64,000 nucleotides of DNA, from NCBI GenBank assembly GCA_002633025.1, contig NMRB01000981.1, positions 103,737 to 167,736 of the forward strand, in the 5' to 3' direction. The notes beneath the pieces were generated by a model. That model was given only the letters and a program-made list of their open reading frames with translations, was not told the origin of the DNA and did no database searches. Shown here piece after piece: positions 34,201 through 44,600 of this stretch (within the stretch, counting starts at the first letter, position 1; each line of letters begins with the position of its first letter). Both the position numbers and the translations under genes were made by a program. This DNA is from Notospermus geniculatus (Eukaryota; Nemertea; Pilidiophora; Heteronemertea; Lineidae).

Positions 34201-37200
34201 AGGATTTTGGAAAAGAGGGGGCGCCCTGTGCTAGGAACATTGAAATTTGTGCCCAATTCCAGAATTTCATGGTCGATTTTACAGATTTGTTGGCCAAAAG
34301 GGGAGGCATGCGCCCAGTGCACCCCCCTCTGGATCTACGCCTGGATAGCCCAATGTGGCCATGCCCATTGATCAAGAATCAAACCTATGCCTTCCGGGTC
34401 AGCAGTTCACAATTCCACCACAGCAAAATTCAAGAAATGTGACTTACTTAAGTAGATCCTTCATCATTTCCACCTTATTTAGCTGGGCGGCCAGATGTAG
34501 TGGTGTGAACCCCCTCATGAATCGGGCGTTGGGGTCGGCACCTTTTGCAAGCAGACGACGCACCATCCTCGGATCCGAATACTCAATAGCCAGAATAAGA
34601 GGCGTGATGGAGTCCCGGTTGTCGACCACACCGGTTGCAATGTTGAGATCTGCACCGGCTACGATTAGCATGTGAGCGATGACGTTGTGTCCGCATGTTA
34701 AGGCTGAATGGAGTGCTGTCATTCCTACAAAATATTTTCCAGAGGAAAGTAAGGAAATGATGTGAGCACAATGATCATGAAAGATGACTGACGTAACATC
34801 ACCAACAATTTGCTGACACCCAACCCTCCTTGGAGTGTAGCATAGAACCTAACATGTTCTGTAGTTAAGCTACCATCTATCTTTATCAAGATTAGGACTC
34901 AGTCCTATGAAATTAAGGGCCGTATGCACCAATGAAGATCTTGAACTCTGGTTGAGCGACAACTTTTCCATTGTCACATCATGCCCTGGCAAACCTGAAC
35001 ACTTGAAAAGCTGTGGCTCAACCTGAGTTCAAGATAATCTTCGTTTGGCATAAGGCCCTAAACGTACCCTCATCATCTAGCAAATTTAAATCACAATGTG
35101 GCGAATCAATCAGAAGTTTTGTTGCCTGAATGAACCCATCTTCAGCTGTCCTCATCAACACAGTCATATCATGGATCGAGTCTTGTTTGTTCACATCTAC
35201 ACCTAGATCAAACAAAAAAGCTCTGTGTCAATTTTCAATAGTAACATCAACATTTAGAAATAATCCAGTACCACAACATAACTAACAAATGGCCTAGCTA
35301 TTCTCCACCAGCCACTGTTTCAATAGCAGTATGGCAGTTGATTAAAGGCCAACCGGGTACTCCAGGACAACGTGAAATAAAATGCACACTTCCAAGAAAG
35401 ACACCAAATTTAAAATTCAGTCCCAAATTGGTCATCTCTGTTCATTCCAACTCTGTGATCGGGACACCTGTCAAATAAGGACAGCATCTCTCAGTCCTTA
35501 TGGTTGTCCTAATAGAGAGATTCTGTTGTAATGGAAAAGCCAGATATGTTATTAAAGGATATGTAATTGGAAAGCAAGATATGTTAAAGATCTAAGCTGT
35601 CCATCTTTTCATTATCCCTCATGCCTTCAAAGCAAACACATATTCTTTCGGTAAAGTCCGAACCTTTATCCAAAAGAACCTTCATGAGCTGAACATTTGG
35701 GAGTTCAGCAGCCATCATAAGGGGCGTGATTCCCTCGCTTGTTTGAACGTCTAGTGGTGTCCCAGCATCAACCAGCATCTGAATCATATCCTTTTCATTA
35801 TAACGGGCGACGTTATGCATCAGAGTGACATCAAGTTCCTCACCATCTGAAAATATCACAAGTTGTCTTTTACTTTTTTTACTGTCAATGAGGGGATCCA
35901 TGATATTTTTCTACGTATGCAAATGAAAGATATCTTCTTGTATTTTGTAATATCATGCATCCGGCTGCATAGCCCCTGCACGAATCCGTCGTTGTCTTTC
36001 TTTGACGATTTCACACAATGACAACCATTCGTTGTTTTGGTTCTAATGAAAGATATAAATAACATTGATATCTAAATAACATTCTCAGTTAAAATGGTGC
36101 ATAGCATTGTTTTATTTATTCGGAAGATACGAAATACTGGTACTCACCATTGAAATTCATTGGTGAAGCGACATTTGCCCCACGCTTGATCAAGGCCTCC
36201 ACAAGCTTTGTTTGACCCTTTATGACTGCCAGATGTATCGGCGTGACTTGACGATGTATTTCGCCATCATCCTCTTCCCAAACAACCTTCTGATCCAGAT
36301 CTGTGGCCGGATGTTCTATCAGAAGGTTTGCTATCTCCTCGAAGTCGCTATTCATTGCATAGATTAGTGGAGATGTTGTCGAACCATTGACGCACTTGTT
36401 TACACGGATGCCATCTTTTTCTAAGAGACATTTAACAATACCTGTCCTCTTCAAAATGACAGCACAAAGTAAAGGCGTCATCCCGACGTCAGTTTCAGCA
36501 TTGACGTCAGCACCATATTTGATCAGTAAATCGACAAGATGTACAGAATCTTTTATCACAGCCAAATGAAGTGTGCTTAGGTTCTCATTGCCCTTCTTTT
36601 TCGAACAAACGGCTTGAGAATTTGCATGATTCTTCAGCAAACTTTCCACGCACTCCACATGCCCCTTTTCAATCGCCATATGTAGAGCTGTTGCATCCCT
36701 TAAGGCGTCGGCACCCTCCAAAAACTTTCCCTTTCCATCGACTGCTGAAGCTGTAGCCTCCTTGTCACAACCAGCTTCACATAAAGCGTCCACAACAGTT
36801 GCAGATCCCATAAGAGCTGCAGCATGCAAGGGAGTGAGACCTCCAGTTACCTTTTTATCCACAGCGAAACCATTTTCCAATAAAATCCTCAGTACTTTTA
36901 AAGAACCATACTCTGCGGCAGTGTAGAGAGCTGTAGCACCATTTTTTGCATAAACATGTCTCATAACACCTAACTCTAACAATTTATTTGTCAGGACATC
37001 ATTATCAACTGCAGCAGCCAGGTGTAAAGGTGAGAGACCTCCTACTGTCTGAGCGTTGAGGACAGCTTTGTGTCTCACCAAAGTTTCAAATATCCCTAAA
37101 TCATGGTTAAGTATCGCAATGTGAAGTGGCGTGAAACCATTTACATCCGTATCACTATCAGATTTCACGAAAAGATGGCATTCCGTATCACAACCAGCAT

Positions 37201-37826
37201 CAAGCAGACGCTCAAGAAGGGTAACGTCCCTCCGCAAACCAACAGCTAAATGGAGGCATGATAAACAAGTATATTTCTGGGGTTTGTAAGCCATATAGTT
37301 GACGTCTGCACCTTCCTGTATCATGAAGTCTGCTGACTCCAAATTTCCCATCATCACTGCCAACTGGAGGTAGGATAAGCCAGTGTCCTGCAAAAAAGGA
37401 AATACAGATGAACTTGATGAAGGAAAGTATTATTCTTTGTAAAAAAGGTTTGTCCCGTTAGAAAGGTTCTTACTGTTTTATTTTAAATATTAACAGCAAT
37501 CAGTTGCTTGAAATTTAATTAATGTACCGGTACCGATACCACCAAATTCTGTGACCCAAATTTTGGTGTTAAATATGAGAAGCAGAGATGCTGCTGGTTT
37601 CTGTTGCTCGTGAAACTAATGAAATGCTGGTAAATCTATTACTTACTGGGTGGATGTAGAGAAGCGCCTCCTTGTTCCATTTTGTCCTAATTGCCTCTAT
37701 ATCATGAGACTGGATGGCTGCAGTAAGTGGGTCATCAGATTTCTCCTCCAAAGCTTGAGACAGATCATCAAAGAATGTGTGAAGCGAGGTCAGAGGTTTA
37801 CCAGCACACTTTCCTTGTGAAGCCAT
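28213..37826 (-). CDS. Ankyrin-repeat protein gene, copy A (about 31 repeats)
   Basis: Nine exons (complement): 37826-37647, 37387-36148, 35846-35664, 35202-35068, 34724-34448, 34017-32984, 32103-31787, 31200-30961, 28563-28213. All phases agree, giving 1318 residues. Residues 1-60 (MASQGKCAGKPLTS...) form a non-ankyrin cap. About 31 ankyrin repeats follow (for example TPLHLAAAVDNDVL, TALHLAVTKEQDED). Joins restore repeat consensus: exon 7 LIE to exon 8 AGAWLEAC, exon 5 LLK to exon 6 YGAKINAE. The last exon has a short basic segment (RRPSLHQRISMRAI) and an acidic ERDEESG tail. Exon 3 ends at a weak GTTCGG donor. There is no signal peptide or membrane segment, so a soluble scaffold is likely; the partner is unknown. 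A transposon of 1809 bases sits in the last intron. Reading through exon 8 instead would end in transposon sequence. Confidence 0.82.
28240..28362. repeat. 21-base coding minisatellite (ERDEESG tail)
   Basis: Plus-strand unit of the type TTCTTCATCCCTTTCaCCAG, about six copies, encodes (GERDEES)n on the minus strand at the C terminus of ankyrin protein A. Length polymorphism is expected. Confidence 0.85.
28768..28806 (-). repeat. tRNA-like fragment
   Basis: Minus strand carries a B-box-like GGTTCAAATCCCACTGGG with a preceding 'ctagcggtcagagtgcc'. Too short for a full tRNA; in the last intron of ankyrin gene A. Confidence 0.45.
28874..29072. mobile_element. MITE at the tandem-duplication boundary, copy A
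   Basis: TIRs TATGTGAGGCGGTCTAGG and CCTAGATTGCCTCACATA. A nearly identical element lies at 38390-38588 in copy B. Homology between the two gene copies begins within a few bases of its outer edge (28866 / 38382). Confidence 0.88.
29414..30235 (-). CDS. Unrecognised ORF inside the TIR transposon
   Basis: 273 codons including one unresolved base (29533). It begins MSTLVMDLEPDFLRFL. Residues 1-60 look helical and acidic/aromatic; 85-125 contain FRLEWYRTTNKSG and VEVDTDIRCIFNSILKYTF; 130-160 is a Gln/Ser/Thr-rich linker; then PQPDWGLHVLAGGCIGEMFRLCKKN. I see no DDE/DDD catalytic pattern, zinc-ribbon or known transposase signature. It may be one exon of a longer protein, since a GTAAGA donor occurs within FRLCKKN. 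Its placement between the element's inverted ends suggests it is an element-encoded accessory protein, a transposase fragment or a captured host exon. Confidence 0.5.
   Translation of the reverse strand: MSTLVMDLEPDFLRFLSDNIVKERQCSGFFPRRMQIWDAFMEKAVDRDSFLRDLFQLYEDLSDRFRGKSGRQPDDGKDIKFRLEWYRTTNKSGCITKLGSVLGVEEGVEVDTDIRCIFNSILKYTFQFLSAPRKTSITQPQPQASSSNVGASTSETQTTTEVAKKSLRFESLPPQPDWGLHVLAGGCIGEMFRLCKKNRHKEEYQAKRTILSAVIVSHTDKHLALPQPVQQTCVXKHCLPSTVMSAAILHVSYYHEKSCDDMRGLTYANHSKQ
30467..30888. repeat. 138-base direct repeat of the transposon right end
   Basis: 30467-30604 and 30751-30888 are the same sequence, with an N at 30753 in the second. The first is followed by ATATTATG, the second by the true target duplication. 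This is either a partial internal duplication or a contig overlap joined at the N. Confidence 0.9.
31335..31440 (-). repeat. tRNA-like SINE fragment, absent from copy B
   Basis: Minus strand reads TGGCCTAGTGGTTAAGGTG then GGGTTCGAGTCC. It is the 13985 family. It lies in intron 7 of ankyrin gene A, and the corresponding part of copy B lacks it. Confidence 0.65.
32348..32957. mobile_element. Pogo/mariner-like non-autonomous element, copy A
   Basis: Begins TACAGTGTTCCCTCGCTC and ends GGTGAGGGAACACTGTA, with TA at both edges. No transposase. Shared with copy B at 41531-42132, so it predates the duplication. Confidence 0.88.
34188..34343. mobile_element. hAT-like MITE, copy A only
   Basis: Starts CAGGGGCAGATCCAGG and ends 'ctggatctacgcctg'. 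GATAG flanks both sides (34183-34187, 34344-34348). Copy B has one GATAG and no insert (about 43790). Confidence 0.88.
34917..35059. mobile_element. Hairpin MITE, copy A only
   Basis: GGGCCGTATGCACCAATGAAG is matched inverted by 'cttcgtttggcataaggccc', with TTGAACTC..GGTTGAGC pairing internally. It lies in intron 4 of ankyrin gene A and is missing from copy B. Confidence 0.82.
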
Positions 37827-37920
37827 CCTGAAACCTGAAAAAGGCCACAATATGTCATTCCAAGGTAAATTGATGACTTTCTTGTTGATCGGAGCCTGGC
37901 ACTGCCACTATAGACATGGC

Positions 37921-38381
37921 CCAGAATTAACGGGACACCCGGTCCAGTTTTCGACCTTCTCCTAAAAATCTTAGCAGAAATCAGATGTAGCGTGCCAATA
38001 ATTTTATTCTTTTTGGCCATTGGAAAGAGGATTACCGGTACTTCTGGATATTGGCAATCCAAAAATTTTGGGACCCAAATGATCGAAGATTTAGAAAAGA
38101 GTGATTTTATTGAGGCAATCATCAGAAAAAAGCACTGGAGGGCAATCATGCATCCCTGAGCAGGTGCCCGGTAGGTTGACTTAGTGCTTGGCTTGTAGTC
38201 AATCATGTCAACAATATAAGGAAATTCAAAAACGTTTTGTTATCTTTGACTCAGATGTGCAATTTGAATGAATATGAAGCCCGAAAATGTTGTGAATTGG
38301 CATTAAATTATGCCTAGACGTGGCATTAAAAAGGCATTAAAAGTCATTAAATGTGTTATTGTGATTGCTGTGGCAACCATG
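37921..38381. other. Unique spacer between ankyrin copies
   Basis: About 460 bases unmatched in the other copy. It should contain the promoter of copy A if that copy is independently transcribed. No TATA box or other clear element seen. Confidence 0.5.
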
Positions 38382-38389
38382 ATGATGCA

Positions 38390-38588
38390 TATGTGAGGCG
38401 GTCTAGGAAAACCCGTCGGAAGTCGCTGAATGATCAACAAGGGCTGTCAGATTGCCAGTGCGTTGATCTGCTACTGTTTACCTGTTACGTAGTGCATTTC
38501 AGCTTTTGAAATGTGCAGGTTCACCAAGGCGATTAACACTTTCCTCAAACGCGACATCCAACGGGTTTTCCTAGATTGCCTCACATAC
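38390..38588. mobile_element. MITE at the tandem-duplication boundary, copy B
   Basis: Same element as 28874-29072, same ends. Directly followed by the uninterrupted CCGGTAT site. Confidence 0.88.
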
Positions 38589-38660
38589 CCGGTATGTGTG
38601 TAACCTATCATAAGAGAGCAGGGAAGGGAGTCTACGGTGATACGATCTGTTAATACGTAC

Positions 38661-41600
38661 CCCGCATAACAGAGTGGGATTTATCCCGAGATTTATCAAC
38701 TGTTTAGTTATCTCCATATTGTTATTGCTGACAGAGAGATGTATGGCTGAGTGTCCGTGTTCAAACTGAGCGTTGATGTTGCAGCCAGCCTCAGCTAGAA
38801 TCTTGATTACATCCCCATGAGACTTGAGGACTGCAAAGTGAAAAGGAGTGTATCCCTGCACATTCCCTCGTGTTGCGCAGGCCTCAAGCCATGCACCAGC
38901 CTGAAAAACAGGATTAAAGATGAGGGGCCATATTCATGAAGGGTGTTTAAGACTTAGACGCATGTAACTTCGTCAAATGCATAGTGGAAGTGTGTGCATT
39001 TGGTGAAGTTACACGCATCTAAGTCTTAAACACCCTTTATGAATATGGCCCGTGGTGTCTGCTAATATTTTTCAATTCATCTATGGGAGATGCCATTCAA
39101 TCAATGACTTTTATAATTCACTCTCCACCCTAGAAGTAGCTCATTCTCCTGCACCCATGTATTGCAAGCCGCCCAAACCTTTATAACACATATTGAATTG
39201 AGCCGATTGCTAAACACCCTCAGCGTCCTCTATCGGCGAGCGCCCCTATAAATTCAGGGTACTCAGTCAGGCTGTTCATTCGGTATTTCGCTCCCGTGCG
39301 GAATGGTCTCGGTTTGGAACCTCGCTTGCAGTGTATTTTCTATTGTCCGCTTTTGTTTTGCTTTCGCGCTGTGCACTGTGCATGGTTTGCATGTGCCTTT
39401 GTCGGTGTGGTTTAGGCTTAAACTGCTGTTGTGAGCATTGCTAGCAGCAGGCCCCGGCGTCGGGGTGCCAGTGGGAGAGCTTAAATTGGCGTTGTGAGCG
39501 TTGGCTAGCGTCAAGCCCCTCCGGGGGTGCTACATGTATGTGAAGAAGGCTTAAATTGGCGTTGTGAGCGTTGGCTAGCGTCAAGCCCCTTCGGGGGTGC
39601 TACATGTATGTGAAGAAGGCTTCAATTGGCGTTGTGAGCGTTGGCTAGCGTCAAGCCCCTTCGGGGGTGCTATATGTGAAGAAGGCTTAACTTGGCGTTG
39701 TGAGCGTTGGCTAGCGCCAAGCCCCTACGGAGGTGCTATGTGTGGAAGTCTTTGTATTGACGTTGTGAGTAATGCTGTTTTGGGAAGGTTAACTGAAGTT
39801 GTAGGTAAAGCATTGCTAGTGTGGGACTGTTATTACAAAGCTTCGGCTGGCCTCGAGGTTGTGGCAAGATGAGCAGAGAAAGCAGTCATGGAAGAGCGGT
39901 TGGCCTTTGCCTCCAGTGTCCAGGGCATTCTGCCTGAGCGGAGATTTTGATCTTCGCGCGGGCTGGAGGTTGGGGCTTCCGTCCTCTTGGGTCGCTGTAT
40001 CTTGAGTGTTGTACATGTAGTTCTTATTTTGCGGGTTTATGCCATTTTGGTGTTGAGAAGTACTGGAACGGGAGCTGTAGTGGAGCATTCAGTCCAAAGA
40101 ATTTACGTTGAAGCAAGATAGACAACGTTGGCTGGATGGAAGCCCTAACCTTCGGCCCGCCAGTGCATGGATTTTGAAAGTACATGTATTTTCCATAAAG
40201 CGCCTTATGACCATAAGCTGCTTTTCGCTGTCGACTAGCAATGCGCTATTGTTGGGGGATAAGAGGTGTTACAACAAGTGTCACCGAGTCGCATGTTTAT
40301 TGTTCTTATGCATTGAGTAACAGATCAGCGCATTCTTTCTCGGTTGGTTCAGTTCAGTAGTGCATTCGAAATCGGTGTTGGGTGTATTGGGAGTATTGGG
40401 AGTGTTGGGAGGTGTTAGTTAGGCCCCTATGTGTTTTGTGTGAAGGCTACTTCGAATCAACCACAAGGCTGGAAACATCCGGCTCCTCTCCCAATACTCT
40501 TAGCGAGACGATGGAGGACGCTGAGGATGTGGTTTCACCCTCAGCGTCCTCTATCGGCGAGCGCCCCTATAAATTCAGGGTACTCAGTCAGGCTGTTCAT
40601 TCGGTATTTCGCTCCCTGGATGTAATGGCGAGGGTAAAACCTCGACTGCAGGCCGTGTGTGCCGAATTCGAGGTGTAGAGGGGATGCGGTGATTGCCCGC
40701 GGAAGGCTTGAAGTTGATCGCGCGCCCTCCCCCCCGCCCTGTAGGCACGCTCCTCTATTCTCTCGCTCTTGGGCTGGAAACATCCGGCTCCTCTCCCAAT
40801 ACTCTTAGCGAGACGATGGAGGACGCTGAGGATGTGGTCTCACTGAAATTTAGAATATGGTAGGTATGGTCAAAACCGTATGTACCCCAGTATGTATTAG
40901 GTCGTGGTTGTTGAGATCAAACATGGTCAACTGTTTGTTTACATTTGTGGTCCTGAAACACTTCATTAATTCACCTCAATTAACATCTTGACTATCGGGG
41001 CGCATCCCTTCTCTGCTGCAACGTGAAGGGCAGTGAAATCTGCTAAAAAGTCATCCTCATCCTCATCTTCCTGCGAAAGCATTGCTTCTGCGTTGACGTC
41101 ACATCCCGCTTGAATGAGGTCTGCCACCATTTTTTGCCTCGTATTTTCCCTTCCACCTTTCATAATCGCACGAATCAACGGCGTCACGAGCAAGTGTGTG
41201 CCAATGTTGACGCCACAATTGACGCGCATCAAAGCTTTGAATGCTTTGGAGCGATATAGCTCAACGGCAAGGAAAAGTGCTGTTTCACCTGAAAATACAA
41301 TAGGACCCTTTCAATCAGCCATGTCTGGTAGTCCTTGAGCTATGCACCAGCCTGAAATGTGGGTAGTTTCAGTGTCCAAGTATACATGTATACAACATGT
41401 ACATGTACTAGTAGTCATTTAAATACAGCTATTCAACAGAAGGGCATTTTGTTTTTGTCTTTCATGTCTTTCTTGTCTTTCATCTTATATTCCAGTAAGC
41501 AACACTCTGACACTACTGCACTACTAGTGCTACAGTGTTCCCTCGCTCTTACGATCTCGATTTTACGAACTCCCGGATATTACGAACCAAACACCTGGCT

Positions 41601-44600
41601 CCCAAAATTTCATGACACATATTAATTAGGCCTGTTTGATGTGCCGTGTGACCCAATTCCTGCCCATGTCAATTATGCTGTGTACAGTACAAACCAAATT
41701 ATCCGAGCTTGGGTTTGATTAGTGCATGTTCGGGCGTTTAATATCTGGCAAATATTCAATAGTTAGTCCTGTATGCGAAGTGTATGCCTTACATCACTCA
41801 GCCAACAGTGCTTCACGTAAGACGGGCGCAATCACACTCGCCCCCCTGCGCACCCGCAGAATTACACTGAGGAGCTCGATTGACCGCACTCCTCGGCATC
41901 CTTGAAGTAACTGACCATCATATTTCACGAGTTTGAACAGCTCTCCTCGAGCCTTTGAGGAGCTCAACTGATTGAGCTCCTGCAGATTTCAAACGTGAAG
42001 GACTGAGCCAACATGCCGAAACAGAAGGCATGGTCATCATGCCCCCACGGACAAATCCTCGGTATTACAAACTCCTCGTTAGTAACTTAACCCTTGGACC
42101 CTGAAGGGTTCGTATTAGCGAAGGAGCACTGAACTTCTCTACAAGACAGGGTTCGTACACTTCCCCTGAGATTATTTTCAAGGACTTGTACTTCTCCACA
42201 AGAATCATAAACTTTTACCTGCAGAATTTTGTATGAATGGATCACAGCCATATCTCAGAAGACACCCTATGAAATCCTCATCTTGCTCTTTCGTGACTGC
42301 AAGATGAAGTGCAGTGACATTGTCTCTCTCTTCTCTTGCTGTATTTCGACAGACGGCATTGAAGTCGCATCCTGCTACCTTGAGAAACTCTAACATTTCA
42401 ATCTCCCCAGCTAAAGCTGCAACATGCAGCGGTGTTGCATCTTCAAGAGGGGTATATGTTGCCCGTGAGTTGACATCAGCACCACAGCCTACTAGGTATT
42501 CCAGATTATCAGTTGCCCCCTCTCCTGCAGCGAGATGAAGCGCACTTAGTCCTCTCTTTTCCTTGCAGTTGAAATCACAGCCGAAGTTAGAAATGAGTCT
42601 CAGACATTCGGGGTTACCATTTTTGGTAACGTCCATAAATGGCAATATCTTGCCACTATCGTCATCATCATCGTCGTCGTCGAGCAAGTATGGAGTGCTG
42701 ACATCAATTCCAGCTTGAATGACCAACCGTATCAACTCCACCTTTGGCCTGTCACATACCTTCCGCAAGAGATCATTCTTGGTGAACAGCGCACCATGTC
42801 TGAGGAGAAGCTTGATTCTATTTAGATCCCACTGCTCTTGGGATTTGTAACTTCGTAGAGCATCCCATATGACGGGTATGGCATCATGGGCATTGCTTTT
42901 CTTGGCACTTACGTCACACCCAACAAGAACCAATTTTTTGAAACAGTGCAGTGATCCCTGAGTCTCACTAGTACAAGCAAACGAAAGTGGTCCAACATCC
43001 CTATAACTACCACTTTTCCCAGTGGCAAAAATTTCAGCACCGAAGTCAACAAGGAGATCGATGATGTCCACAAGAGCTTTGTGAGCTGCATAGTGTATCA
43101 CTGTCCCTTTTAAAGTGGATGTGATTTCTCCGTTCGCTGTCATTTGAGCACCTCTGCGTATCAGGACTTCAGCAGCAGCCAGTGATTCAAAATAAAGCGC
43201 GAAGTGGAGCGGTGTTTCTCCTCGAGTCGATTCTGCATTGATTTTAGCACCGTATCTGAAATAAGCAAGTTGAAATATTGAGTAGAGAACCATGCACCAA
43301 ATACCGGATTGTTCCCCCAATACCGCTCAGTGTACCGGTACAATGTGTATTCAGTGTGGTCAACTTGTGTGTCACTCTGAGCGGTATTGGGGGAACAATC
43401 CGGTATGTAACACTAAAGCTACGTTTAGCTGACACGCGGAACGCGGTATACGGGAGGCGGAAGCAATATGTTGTATGTGAAAATGCATAGCTTATACCAC
43501 TTCCGCATTCTGCAATCCGGGTGTCCATCAAACGTAGCTTAAGGGCCAAATTGATAAAGGGTGTTTAAGACTTAACTGTGTGTAACTTCGTCAAATGCAT
43601 GGTGGAAGTGTGTGCATCAGAAGTTACACGCGTCCAAGTCTTAATCGCGCGATTATCGCCCTTTATGAATAGGTATGGCCCTAAGAATTTTTGAAGCACT
43701 TTCCATCACAAGTCCATCGCCAGTCTCCAGAAACCTTTCCTGGGAACTCAATGAGCAGCCTATCCAATCTTGATCCTTTCAGACCAGTTGATAGCCCAAT
43801 GTGCCCATGTATCAAGATTCAAACCTACGCCTTCCTGGACAGGAGGTCAGCAGTTCACAATTCCACACTTTTCAAGAAAAGTTTCTTACTTAAGTAGATC
43901 CTTCATCATTTCCACCTTATTTAGCTGGGCGGCCAGATGTAGTGGTGTAAACCCCCTCATGAATCGGGCGTTAGGGTCGGCACCTTTTGCAAGCAGACGA
44001 CGCACCATCCTCGGATCAGAATACTCAATAGCCAGAATAAGAGGCGTGATGGAGTCCCGATTGTCGACCACGCCAGTTGCAATGTTGATATCTGCACCGG
44101 CTTCGATTAGCATGTGAGCGATGACGTTATGTCCGCATGTTAAGGTTGAATGGAGTGCTGTCATTCCTACAAAATATTTTCCAGAGGAAAGTAAGGAAAT
44201 GATGTGAGCACATTGATCACAAAAGATAACTGATGTAACAACACCAACACTTTTCTGACACCCACCCTCCTTTGAGTATTACATGAGAGAACGTATTAAC
44301 GTTATCTGAAATAAGCTACTTTCTATGAAGCTAAACGTACCCTCATCGTCTTGCATATTTAAATCACAATGTGGCGAATCAATCAGAAGTTTTGTTGCCT
44401 GAATGAACCCATCTTCAGCTGTCCTCATCAACACAGTCATATCATGGATCGAGTCTTGTTTGTTCACATCTACACCTAGATCAAACAAAAAAGCTCTGTC
44501 AATTTTCAAAAGTAACGCCAAGATTTAGAAATAATCCAGTACCACAACACAACTGACAAATGGCCTAGCTATTCTCCATCAGCCACCGTTTCAACAGCAG

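Noticed and set aside
39400-39750. CRISPR-like array
   Set aside because: The units are contiguous tandem repeats without unique spacers, in a eukaryotic transposable element.
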